Below, in pieces: positions 25,571-36,654 of a stretch of DNA of 64,000 bases. Both the position numbers and the translations under genes were made by a program. The notes under the pieces are model-generated. The model worked only from the letters and a program-made list of their open reading frames with translations, was not told the DNA's origin and made no database searches. Source of the stretch: Neospora caninum Liverpool (Eukaryota; Apicomplexa; Conoidasida; Eucoccidiorida; Sarcocystidae); assembly GCF_000208865.1 (NCBI RefSeq), contig NC_018394.1:2669797-2733796 (forward strand), written 5' to 3'. Every line of letters begins with the position of its first letter. Positions within the stretch are counted from its first letter, which is position 1.

Positions 25571-26647
25571 CTACTTGGCGAAAGAGAGCAGTCCTTTCTC
25601 GTGCATGAGGCGGTTCAGGCAAGCGTCGCTCTCGCCTCTCTGACGCACCGCACCGCTGATTGCCATCGCGTGGTACTCGCCGGTGTATCGGCCGTGTTCG
25701 TCAACCTGAACATGAAAAATAACCCACGGCAGATTTCATCGCTACAGCTCAGAAAACGACGTTGCCCCTCTGTTCATAACCCACGTTGAACGCATACACA
25801 AGTGCGTCCATGTCGATGTGGAAATGTATTGATTCGGTTTCAACTCTTCTGGGGCCACTGCGAAGAAGGCGACACAACCGCCCTGAAATTTACACCAACA
25901 CACGACTGACTCCAGCTACGGCGGTCGCCGGCTTGGCACGAACAAAGAAGAAGACAGCGAGGCAGAAACACACGTCGGCGCAGGAATGTCAACCAGCACG
26001 AGAAGACGACAAAATGAACTCCCTCGGGGATCCACCACAAACGATCGCGATCTGTGCACGCAGTGAAAGATTCGTCTGCTTCGTGTATCAGAACTTTTTG
26101 TATACAGCTCTCGGACGAGGAAAAAGCGCTTCCGTGTCCAAGAAATCATATGAGGTAGATAAGGATTCTTTAGGGTTCATCCCGTAGAGAGGAAGCAGCG
26201 AACAATGCAAAACACGGGGGGAGCGGGGAAACCGCACATCAAACCGGCAGACGCAACAGCGACACACCAACAGTGACGGGACAAAGCACTGTCGAGTGCG
26301 TACAAAACCCTAAAAGCAGCTCTGAGTAAAGCGAGAAACTTGAAAGAACGAAGCCCCACAAACGGCGAGAGCCCAGGCGCTTCGGTCCAATCCCCGACTC
26401 CACAGTACGCGGGCAACCAGGCCCGAAGCAAGTGGAACAAAAACGGACCATCCGCAACAGTCCTCCACGGAGAGAAACCTTGTTTCCTCCGATTTCCCGT
26501 TGACCACGCTTTTGACAACAGTGGGAAGCCTACCTGGCCAACGTTGATCTGGACGGCGCCGTGCTCCTTCGCGGGGATCAGGCGGCCGGTGGCAGAGCAC
26601 TTGCGCGGGATGTACAGATCCACGATTCTTCCTTCGTCGTTCTGCAT
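25571..26647 (-). CDS. RPS21: 40S ribosomal protein eS21 (RPS21), two coding exons
   Basis: Exon 1 is 26647-26534 (38 codons, starting [20 protein letters not shown]) and exon 2 is 25705-25571 (starting [20 protein letters not shown], ending LLSFAK-stop). The 82-residue product matches the usual 82-83 residues of eS21, a small-subunit protein near the mRNA exit platform. The donor CAG|GTAGGC and acceptor TTCAG|GTTGAC are both in phase 0. A strong acceptor-like site (CTTCAG) lies 23 bases before the ATG at 26671, so a 5'-UTR intron is likely. That would place the promoter near 27.6 kb. The frame around exon 1 stays open over several hundred bases, but only the 38 codons match eS21. Confidence 0.96.
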
Positions 26648-26670
26648 TTTGTCGAGCCGGGGGAAGTACG

Positions 26671-28411
26671 CTGAAGAGGAAGCGCGGAAACACGAAAAGA
26701 AGACAAGCGAACATTCAAAGCAGACGAGAAAGGTCGGACAGCCGCCGAAAACGCGCCATGTGGCACACGAAAGGTCGCTTTCGCCGAAACGCAGGAACGC
26801 GAGAAACGGCCAGTTTCCCGAACGGAAAGCCCGGGAGAACAGGAGGAAACCACCTCGGCAGACCACGGAGAGTAGGAAAACAACGATGTCAGGGGCTTCA
26901 TATCCCGTGCACTGGTGACGCTCAGAGCGCCACGAAGCTCCGAGGAAAAAGGACACGAAGGAACCGTGGAGCGCGGGGGGTTGTCAGAAGGAAAAGCCTC
27001 CCCAGGATCGTCTTAGCGAAGCAGCGCCAAAGACATCGGAGTGTAGCATAAGATTCTTTTGTTTCATCCTGGCCCCCGCGAAGCTCCACACATGCGTCCA
27101 CTTCCGAATGCAGATGCAACTCCAAAGAGAAACACGTACACCTGCCTGTACACCCTGCGGTGTACGTACACCCGGCCTCCAGTTTCACGGAGACTGCCGT
27201 CTCGCTCTCTTCGGACTTTTCTTTCCCCCAAGCTCCCGCGGCAAGTCAAGGAAGAGGCCCGTTTTTGCGCTCGGGAAAGGAGCAGTTAAGCGAGGCATGC
27301 GAGAAACGAAGAAAAACGGAAACGCGAAAATTCCCGGAGACAACCCCTCGTTTCCCCAAGAAACCGTCCCTTTTGTTTTTGCGAAGCCAGGGGGCACCTG
27401 GATTCTTTTTCTCCGTTTCTGCCCTCTGCCTGTGTGGGGGAGTTTTTCCTTTTTTTCTGTCCGTCTCCTCTGTCCCCTCCAGCGAAAGATGGCCCGTACG
27501 CAAGAATGCATATTTCCGCTTACCAGGAAAGAGCGAAGAAAGGAGGCAAAGACAGCAAAATAGACGAAGAAAGATTTTCAGTGCTTCAGTCTCCTTCGCT
27601 TCCTTTCTCTCCACATGCTGTCGCAGGCGACGAGCGCCGTACATTCGCGCGCCCTCGCCCTCTTTTTCCGCAGTTGCCGCTGACGCCTGTCGCCGCCCCA
27701 ACGAGACCAGGCAGAACCGCATATAAGGCGGCACACGCATGCATGCTCGGCAGCCAGAGCCCGCCCAGGTCACTGCAACTTTCTCGCTTTTCCTTGTCTC
27801 GCGCTGGAGGGCAAGACAGCCGCAACGACTATCGACGAGAAGCGCACAAACAAAGTGAGACGCTACTCCCGGAACCCAAACACATGTCCAAAAAGAGGGA
27901 TCTTCTCCAGTGTCCCTAGAGGGAGACCACGGCGGAAAGCATGCGGTTTTTGGTGGAGAAAACGGCCAAGCTGTCAGACCTTGAGAAAAACGCCAGCACA
28001 CGAGGTTCAGCTGGCTTCCCATCAACTGTCCTTACACTCCAGATACACACACCATGAGTTAGACACCGATTTCCTTTTTTTTCTTCCCAGAGAATCACAC
28101 CCGCGTTTCCACAACCAGGAGGCCGGACTGCATTTTTTCCTGCCACTAACCAGGGCTTTTCCAGAATATCGCGCGTCCTCTCTCCGGCCCCTCCGAGATC
28201 TCTCCTTCGATTCGGCCCCGGCCTTTCTCCTAGGAAAACAGCGAAACCCATGGCCGAACAAACCCCGATCTGGTTTGGCTTCTTATTCTCCGGCCCTTCT
28301 TTCTTTGGTTAGCCGCCTCTGGGGCTCTGGGGCTCTCGGCCTCTCGTACGTGCTTTGTCTCTCTTTTCCTTCCGAGGCCTCATTTCCTTCCCCCTTCACT
28401 TCGACGGTCAG
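26671..28411. other. Divergent promoter region between RPS21 and the tyrosine recombinase
   Basis: Both neighbours are transcribed away from this interval. The RPS21 side very likely contains a 5'-UTR intron. Long Arg/Lys-rich or Phe/Ser-rich frames on both strands (for example 27246-28025 minus) reflect composition and carry no domain. Confidence 0.5.
27717..27746. promoter_or_regulatory. TRP-1-like and TRP-2-like ribosomal-protein promoter motifs
   Basis: CCGCATATAAGGCGG at 27717-27731 matches the reverse complement of the reported T. gondii ribosomal-protein motif TRP-1 (TCGGCTTATATTCGG) at 12 of 15 positions as I recall it. CGCATGCA at 27736-27743 fits TRP-2 ([T/C]GCATGC[G/A]) and overlaps a second GCATGC at 27741-27746. 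The pair lies about 1.07 kb upstream of the RPS21 ATG, consistent with a 5'-UTR intron in between. The motif consensus is from memory. Confidence 0.6.
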
Positions 28412-31400
28412 ATGTGCGGACCGCGCGATCAGCGTCCGCTCTTTCTGCCTCTCTCCTCTCTCTTTCCTGCTCCATCTGTCTTCTCTGTTTCCCTGGTCCT
28501 TCGTCTCTTCCTCGTGCTCCTTCTTTCCCGCCCCGTTTCGTCTCATCGTGCTCTCGGTGACCCGCCAGCGGCTAGTACCAGCAGAGCGACACTCTTCGCG
28601 TCTGCCTCTCTGTCGCACCATCTTCACTCTTCTTTCTCGTCTCCCGGTCCTTCCTCGCGCCTGGCTGCTTCGCCTTCCTATCTCTCTCCAGCTCCGTTCG
28701 CTGCCTCGTCCTCGCTTAGCCACCTCGCCCGCTCCGAGGACGCCACAGCCCCTCTCCTTGTTCCGTTGCCGCGGGAGCGAGGCGCGAACAATGGCGAGTT
28801 CGGCGATTCAGGAACCGCCGCCTCTTCTTTTTCTCGATCCTCAAACGCGTCAGTCTCTCGCTCTTCCCCGGCTTCGCCTTCTGGTCCGCGCGTCTCTTTC
28901 CCGTGCGCGGCGGTGATCTATTCCCTACCTTTCTCTCGGACAGAGAACCCGGATATTCACCTTGTTGAGCACCCTTCTTTGCCGACGTCTCCTCTCTCTC
29001 TGGCTCAAGTGTACAGACAGCCCGCTTCCCAGCGGCGGGCGAACCCTTCGTGTTCTTCCGTTCTTTGCTTCCTCGTCGCGCAACCGGAGCCATCGTTTTT
29101 CTCTCCGCAGAAGTCGGCACCTAGCTCGCATCACATTTCTCCCAAGAGGTTCTCGCTTTCGCATCCGAGACGACCCTTCACTTCATCTTCCGCAGTTTCC
29201 GATTTCCTTCGTCCCGCGTGCTCTCCCTCTTTTCCTGCCTCGCTTTCTTCCTTCCCTTCTGCGGCTTCTCCCCGCGACGATTTTCCTTCTCGCTTCGCGG
29301 GCTGTACGTGCAGCTCCGCGCTCTGCCCTCCACGTGGCTCTGCTCAGGTATCTGTCCCCTCGGCACCGTTCCCCGCGCGGGACGATGGCAACGAAACGGC
29401 CTCTGTGCTTTTCGACAGGAAGAGAAGAAGGCGTATCTCGCTTCGCGGCCTTGCCGCCTGCTACGCGTTGCCTCGAGCACAAGCGGAAGCAGGCGAAGGC
29501 GACTTCGCGGAGGGAAGAGATTTGAAGGCCAAAAAGGAAAAGCCGAGGGGACAAGCGGCCTCTGCCGCTCTGGACGCACCTCGCCTCTGTGAGGAAGATT
29601 TGACTGAGGAGGCGCGCACCAGGGAAGGCCCGCGAAGCCGCCGGGAAGTGGAAAGAGGCGCGAACGAAGAAGCGAGGGAAGTAGACGCTCGTGTTTCTCA
29701 GCGTCGCCGACAGATCCGCGGAGAGCGAGGAAAAGGCAGAGATGGCAGGGATCGCATTTCAGGTGGACAGGATCCACTCGAAGACGACAGCCTCTCTGAG
29801 GACGCGCGAAGAAGCCGGACACTCGCGGAGCTTAAAGAGGAGTGTCGCAAGATGCATCCTTCCAGCAAGGACAAGAAGGAGGAGATCCTCAGTCGCCTAG
29901 CGAGCGCATTGAGAGACGCAGATGCGACAGAGGCGGCGCAGAGGACGAACCGGCGCAGCGGCGGAGAGGCGAGGGAGAGGAGGCGGAAGAAACGGACGCG
30001 AGAGACAGAAGACTGCCAGGAAGGCGGGAGCGAGGAGACGCCGGAGCCACCAGGCGCCGGGAATCTCGCAGACGACCCGGGGCAGAGGGAGGCGACGCAG
30101 CAAGAGACGGGGAGGGCGGCGGAAGACGCATCAGAGGAAGGTCGTGGGAAGCCACAGGGGAGCGGAGAGAGGAGCAAGGCGAAGAGAAACGGGCAAGGCG
30201 CGGAAGACGCAGGAGACCCAGGAGAGGACCGGCTCGGGACACGCGAGGGACCGGGAGGAAGAGAAGAAACCAGCCGAGCCGTCACACAGGAGTCGTGTAG
30301 GAGTCCGGCGGGAAAGGCAGGCGACGCCAAAACTGAGAAGATCTCGAAGGGGAGACAACGCGAGACTGAAGAAGAAAAGTGTGAAGAGGAGACAGAGAGA
30401 CAGCCAGCAAGATGCGGCGAATGCGGCAGAAGGCTGAACAAGAGTGAGGTTTCTCTCAACACGGTTTCTCTGGGGATGCCCGCCTTCTTTCCCCCCTTTT
30501 CCGCCCCTGCTGATCTTCGGTTCCGGTCTCCGCAGCGACTGCTGTTCTGCCCCCTTTCTTCCATGTGAACTGCCTTCTTTGCTCGCGTTCGTCGTCTCGC
30601 TCATGGCCGCCGCATTCGGGCTTGTATCTACTGTTCACTTTCTCAGGAGCAAAGTTTTGTGGGGGCTGCGGCGCACCGGCCGGAGCGGCTGCGCGAGAGA
30701 CACTGCGCGTCTTCATTGAAAACCACTTTCTTCCCATTCGGTAGGAGAACGCCGGAGGAGATCTTTTCTTTCGACTGGAAACACAATGCGAGAAAAGCCG
30801 ACGCGACCCGTGCCGCATTTCCCATTTTAAGGGCAGGGACCTGGGGTCTGGACCGCTTGGTTTTTGCTCGCGAGGAAAGAGGAAAAAGAGGAAGAAGCCG
30901 TGTCACCCCCGTTGAGAAGAAGTTTGTGTGGGTGGCGAGGGCCGTGCCGTCAAGACTCCATCGGTCGCATTTTTTGCGCGTGTTCTCTGGTGCAAGCGAA
31001 TGCCTCAGTCAAAGCGAGGAACCAGTCGAGAAAACGACCACTGCGTTGCAGCCTTTGCAACTCGCTGGGGAGCTCCTTTCTCGCCACATGCGGGATCTCG
31101 ACCGTTCGGTTCCGAGTGTTTTGATGGCCCCTTTGCGGGCGCCTCCGTACACAAAGGTGGGACCAACGGAGGGAAAAACGTCCTTTCGTCTTCGTCTTCG
31201 AAGGAAAAGACACGACTGCCGGAGGAAAGACGGCGGTGGACAGGAGAGAGTGTGAACGCCGCCACCGTAAAGGCAGAACATTGTCTTTATCCGCTTATTC
31301 CTTTCCTTTTTCTCAGAGAACAAGAAGTCGGCGAACACACGCGTCGCGTCGAGCGAGGATTCTGGAAGTCCATCCTCGAGGTGCGTCACCGCTTCTCCTT

Positions 31401-34400
31401 TCCGCAGTTTCCGTCCGCTCTTCATTTGCACATTCACCCATACAAGCTTTTTCACAAATATATACCATGCATTTATATATACTTTATATGCACATCCAGA
31501 TGTATACATATGTGGAGATGCATGATTATATATATATATATATATATACATATTGCGAAAGACTTACTTGCATGTGTGGCATGAATCATTGTATATATTG
31601 AAATGCGTGCGCGAGAGTCAGGATCTTCAACATGTTCCCTCTATGGATGGGCAACCTCAGTTTATGTCTTTTTGTCGCCGCTGTTTCCTTGACTCGCGCG
31701 CCTCTGAAGTGTAGGCGTCTCTCTCCACAGTTCGCAGAGAAGGGTTGGTGTCTCCTTGGGTGCCTCCTGCTCCGTACAGAGAGGAGCGTCGACTCCATTT
31801 CAGCTGTCTCGTTTTTCCCTTTTTACCCTTGCGCACATCGGGAGCCTCCCCCGTTTCGTTCGCCGGCGCCCCTGCCTGTGCCTTTCGTCGCTTTCCTGGA
31901 GAACCCGACGAAGGACGCGAGGGAACAGAAGGGACTCCCGGCGGGAAATTGACGGGCATGCATGCGCAGGTCTCTTGTCTGTGCCCTGACGCAATATTAC
32001 CCTTTCGCGTCTGCGCTCCCTCGCGACCCGCGTCGTGTGTCTCTCCGTCCGTGCCCATGCCACGTCCACTCGGCTCCACTCTCGCTCTCTGGTTTTCGGC
32101 CTTTCGATCGCGCGGCCGCGCTCGTTCTGTCGCGTGCTGTCGCCCGTGTGTGCGGCAGGTGCTGGGCGACGTGGCTGTGTCCGAGCTCTCAGGCGTGCAC
32201 TGGGAACGGTACCTAAAGTGAGCTATGAGCACGACGCTTCTCCGCATTTTAGACGACGGAGGACGGGAGAAACCCCAGAATCACGTGTTTTGCCGAGGCG
32301 CATTGCGATCACAGAGGGACGCTTGAGCGTTCCTGACACATCGGTGGTGACGGAGCTCGCAACTCGCGGGGCGGAGGCCCAAAAAGGGCTAAGTGTAGAA
32401 AGCATACACTGGGGGAAAAGGCCACGCAGAGTCTTTTGCGTAGGCAGATTCCAGTTCCACTCTCTACCGTCCGCCACGTGCCCCGAACCCACGCATTTCT
32501 TTTCCCTGTTTTTGCGGTCTTCGGTCTCTCCCCTTTTCGCCGTCTCGTTTCCCGCGCTGTGGCAGAGTGAACGCGCGAAACAGAAGAGACAGAAGCGAGC
32601 AGAGAGGATATGCCTGAGCCTGCCGCTGGGCGTCACTCTCAAGTTCGCGCCTTTCCAAACTCCGAAGACAGGCGCCCCTCTCCAGAGTCTCGATTGCCGT
32701 TCGATTGGCATTTCGCAGCCGTGTCGGGTTGTCGGTTCGCTCCGATCTCGCCTGCTGATGGGGCAGTGACGCCTTAGGTCGATCCCCGCTCCCCGTCTCT
32801 CCTCTTTGCACTCGTCTGCGTGGTGCATTCGCAGAGTCCTCAAGAAACGAAACTGCTCGCCGAGGACGCAAACCCTCCACCAAATCGCCTACCAGGCCGC
32901 CCTTCGCTACGGTGTACACACCGGACGCCTGCCGCGATCACACGATTTCCGGCGAATCCGCGGATGCACAAAGCGCACCCTGCAGTCCGAGCCCCTTCGG
33001 GCGAGAGAGGTATACGGTTCGCGTCGCTGCCGCCGAGAGGGTCAAGCTTTTCGTCCATTCCTCCTCGGAGTGTCCCTGGGACACGTTACTGCTTTTGCCT
33101 GTCCCCACACATGCAGATGCAGCCGTCGCGTTCCACCTAGACTGGTTTACACATTCCATATGCATATCCCTATACATATATATATATATATATATAGATG
33201 TACATCTCGAGCTATACACAGATACATAGGCAAATATACATGTGTTTCTCCACGAGGAGGGAGGAGAGCATGGCGCATCACTCTCTTGTCTCTCCTGATT
33301 CTTTTCCCTCTTCTTTTCTCACAGTCCGGGTCGCCCTTCGTCAGCTTCCCGGTATATCCAGTTCCCACCTGCGCGCACGGGCAGCCCCGCGACCTTTGTT
33401 ATGCGCTTCTCGCTCGTCGCTCCGGGTTTTTTTCTTTCGCGTTCTGCAGCCTCCTTTGTTTCAAAGCCTTCGCAGGCTTCTTCGTCTCTGCGTGGTTCGC
33501 GGTTGCGCGAATCTCGAGAATCGGTGTCTTTCGTGCGCGTCTCGTAGGTCCCACGGCTGTTGGATGCAGCAGGAAGCGTCATGCATCGCGCCATGTTTGC
33601 TGTGGGCATCGGCATCGGACTGCGACCGAGCGAACTGCTTCGCTTGCACTGGGAGGACATTGACTGGAGAAGCAATATCGCGTCAATTAGAGGCTCGAAA
33701 ACAGCGGCCTCGCGCGCAGCCGTTCCCCTCACCGATCTCGCAAGAAGAGAGCTCTTCAAATGGTAAAAACACGCCCGCCGATATCTGCCAATGTATACAC
33801 CTTTTCGAACCTAGCTGTTCGTCTCTATCTCTTTTGATTTCTCCCTCTCGCTCTTTTCTCTCTTTCGCTACCGCTTTCGTTCCCTGTGTTTCCGGATGTA
33901 TCTGGTTTCTTCCGCACATCGTAGAGCTGCAAAGAACGCCGGCGTTCGACGCCTTTCGCGAGGGAATCGAAATTGAAGTCGCGTTTCACCAAAGACCCCG
34001 TCGATGTCTCAGGGCCCCAGCATAAATACGAAGGTTCTGGATCCGCGCCTACGATGTTTGCCGTTTGTCAAAACGAAGAATCCTTCTAGATTCAAGCGTC
34101 GCAGCACACGTTCCCTCTCGCTCACCCTCTTTGCATTCGTAGAACGGGGAAGCGCGCGCGAACATGGCTGCTTGCTCTTCATCCTTGTTCTCGTTTTTCA
34201 GGTGGGAGAAGGAAGGCAGCCCGGCCTCGGGGCTGTGTTTCTACGCGGAGGGCGCGAGGCGGCCGTTCCAGAGTGGCAAGCGCGACGAGCAGCACGCGGC
34301 GGGCAGCGAGGAGGCGAACGGCGAGGCGGAAGAAGTTGGAAGAAAGGCGAAGAGCCCCATGAGTAAGAAGTGCAGTCCAGGAGACAGGTGTCTCCGCAAA

Positions 34401-36654
34401 GGCGGTGTGACGGGGGGTCGGACGGAGACACGCCCCGCCGCCGGAAGCGAGTCAGAGCTGAGAGTCAGGCGACGTCGCCTCATACTCGGGGCGCGGTCTC
34501 ACGCCTCTGCAGCAAATGCACTAAGACCGACCGGTCGATGCAAAGATCCTTGTGGGGAAATGGTAGAGACGCGCGGCACGGAGGCACAGCCAGGGTTGTC
34601 CGGTCACAGAAGGCGACCTTTGGGAGGCACCGTCGTATACAGCAAATCCCGCCAAGCGGGAGAGTGCAGCATCGCCGCTACAGCACATTTACTGCATTGG
34701 CGTCGCCGTTTGGGAGTGGATTCTTTCCCTCTGAGGGTTTCCTGTTTGCGTTCAGGGAGCTTTAAGAAGGCCTTACAGGCTGCAGCGAAAAGGTTCGCGT
34801 CTCAGATCTCGAACAATTCGAAGACAGGAAAAGACAAGCAAAGCGCACGAAAACCTCAGCAGTTGTGCCCCAGGAAGCGAAGGAAGGCGACCCGACGTTT
34901 GGCCTGTTTGCTCTGTTGTCGATGAAGTTTGTGCCGAAAGGGAGACAAGGAGAACGTGGCACAGGGCGTAAAAGGACTATCGCGTCTTGAGACGTTGCGT
35001 TAAAAAGAAGCCTCTTCGCTCCATTCTCATTCTTCAGCTGGGCTAGGCACATTTTAGATGCACCGGGAAACCGCCACAAGCTTCGCCTGGCTGTCTCTGA
35101 AGGTTTCTTGACAAGACGGCTCTTCTAGGAAGGATCCTTCGAACTCTGCTGTTCCCGAATGTGCAGTCGAAGCGCGTTTTGACCGGTGTGGAGGCCCCCC
35201 TCCCCTTCCGCCGAAACGACGAATGCGACCTCACCAGATCAGTCGACCGCTCTGTCTCCTTTATTCGTTCGTGTTTTTATCCCCCTTGCCGCACCTCTCT
35301 GCATGCACTGGACTCGCTGCGTCTCTGCTGCGCTTCGCAGAGCATCCCTCGAGACAACCCCGGACGGCGAGCGCCGGCGAATCTTCCCGTATCTGCTGAG
35401 GTGCGTCTTGATTCTTTTTGCGACTCGAAAGACCGCCTCCCGAGCCGTGCATGGTCGCCTTCTCGCCTCCCTTTTCTTTCTCCGGACCTCCCGTCCCGTT
35501 TCCTTGCCGTTTGCCACTCCCCTCTGGGGGTGAGCTTTGCCCTCGGTCGCCCTCGCCGTCTTGGCTGGAGACTCTCTCGTCGCGCCTTCGCGGCGTTCTG
35601 TGCCTTCTCAGCCGTGCCGCACCCTTTCGCGCGTCTGCGTTTTTTGGTTGACTCGGCATTGTGGGACGTGACAGGCCTCTAACTTTTCTGTCTCGTCTTC
35701 TTTGCGATCTGCGCGTATGTCCACATTGTCGTGTGTGCCCATCTCGCCCTCCCGTTGCGTTATCTCTGTGGCGCTTCAGTCCCCCTCGCCTCTGCGTCTT
35801 TTTTGCCGCGCGATGCTTCGAACGTCTCGCTTGCTTTCGGCAGGTTGTTCCCTGATCACCGGCGTTGCCGACGCGCAGACTCGCAAACTGAGAAACAGGC
35901 TCAGATTTGTGTGAACCGTCATCCGAAAGCGACAGGAAGCCTTTTCCGACACTGTGTTCAGACCACTCCCGAATTCTGAACAGATTCTCTGAGTGGCAAA
36001 TACAACATCAAGGTGCTCACCAGCACCAGGGATGTTCGCTTGGGGCTCCTGGGGGTTGGTGTCTTCGCGTCCTGTCTCGCTTTCCCCTTCTTTCCTCGAT
36101 CTCAGCAGCTTTCTTAGTGTTTGCGTTTCTCTCTGTCTTGCAATCTCTCTGCCTCCATCTGTCCCGTTTCCCCCTCCTTGGTCTCTGTCCTTTCAGACAT
36201 TCTTTTGCCACGCTGGCGGCGACATCGAATCCGCCGGTGCCGTTGCCTGTTGCGCAGGTGAGGGACAAGCGAGGTGGAGAAACCGAAACCGCGGCAGTGG
36301 CAACCGCAAAAACGAGAGACAGTGGGAAGGGAGGGATACCAAGGCACGCGCGAATCGAGATTCAGGACGATCCGGGGAGAGCGCCGAGGCCAAAAGACAG
36401 TTGAGGGAAGGAACGAGTTGGGCGTCCGGTGCCCAAGAAAAAAAAAGTTGGGCGTCCACGCACAGGAAGCTCGACAAGTCTCCGATTCCAGTGAAGGCTC
36501 AAAAGCATAAATGCCTGACTCTCTTTCGTGTCCTCTAACCCCTTTGGTTTTTCAGGCTGTGATGCGTCACACGTCCTCGAAAATGCTTCTCGACACCTAC
36601 GCGAAAGCCGGTACTCTGGTCATCAAAGAGGGCCTCAAGAACTTCAACGTCTGA
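28412..36654 (+). CDS. Phage-integrase-family tyrosine recombinase with apicoplast-type targeting, SAP-like motif and zinc ribbon; eleven exons
   Basis: Exons: 28412-30443, 30647-30740, 31317-31380, 32159-32217, 32835-33009, 33548-33762, 34202-34362, 34756-34792, 35341-35400, 36197-36257, 36556-36654. All eleven phases agree, giving 1018 residues. Residues 1-45 form a signal peptide (core SVSLVLRLFLVLLL), followed by a Ser/Ala-rich, acid-poor stretch like an apicoplast transit peptide. Next come a SAP-like motif (about 468-500, LAELKEECRKMHPSSKDKKE), a basic/acidic linker, a CxxC...CxxC zinc ribbon assembled across intron 1 (CGECGRRLNK|RAKFCGGCGA), a core-binding domain (about 700-808) and the catalytic domain (809-1018). 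Catalytic candidates: R834 (GLRPSELLRLHWEDID), K859 (RGSKTAASR), R966 (LLRHSFATL), H991 (VMRHTS) and nucleophile Y1001 (LLDTYAKAG). The HxxR histidine position is Y963 (FPYLLR). Such enzymes cut and rejoin DNA site-specifically through a phosphotyrosine bond. A phage-integrase-family recombinase is known in Plasmodium. Plastid location is inferred. Confidence 0.85.
31525..31553. repeat. (TA)n microsatellite
   Basis: A short pure TA run lies in the recombinase intron between exons 3 and 4. Confidence 0.85.
33170..33198. repeat. (TA)n microsatellite
   Basis: A short TA run lies in the recombinase intron between exons 5 and 6. Confidence 0.85.

Noticed and set aside
27246..28025. Minus-strand frame of 259 codons upstream of the recombinase
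   Set aside because: Arg/Lys/Phe-biased without any domain or splice logic. It overlaps the likely promoter motifs and 5'-UTR intron of RPS21.
29698..30564. Minus-strand Ser/Leu-rich frame of 288 codons
   Set aside because: Antisense shadow of the charged linker in exon 1 of the tyrosine recombinase.
28412..36654. Idea that the integrase-like gene is an integrated phage or transposon
   Set aside because: The gene is intron-rich, carries added eukaryote-style domains and targeting sequence, and has no flanking repeats, att-like sites or other phage genes, so it looks like a domesticated host gene.
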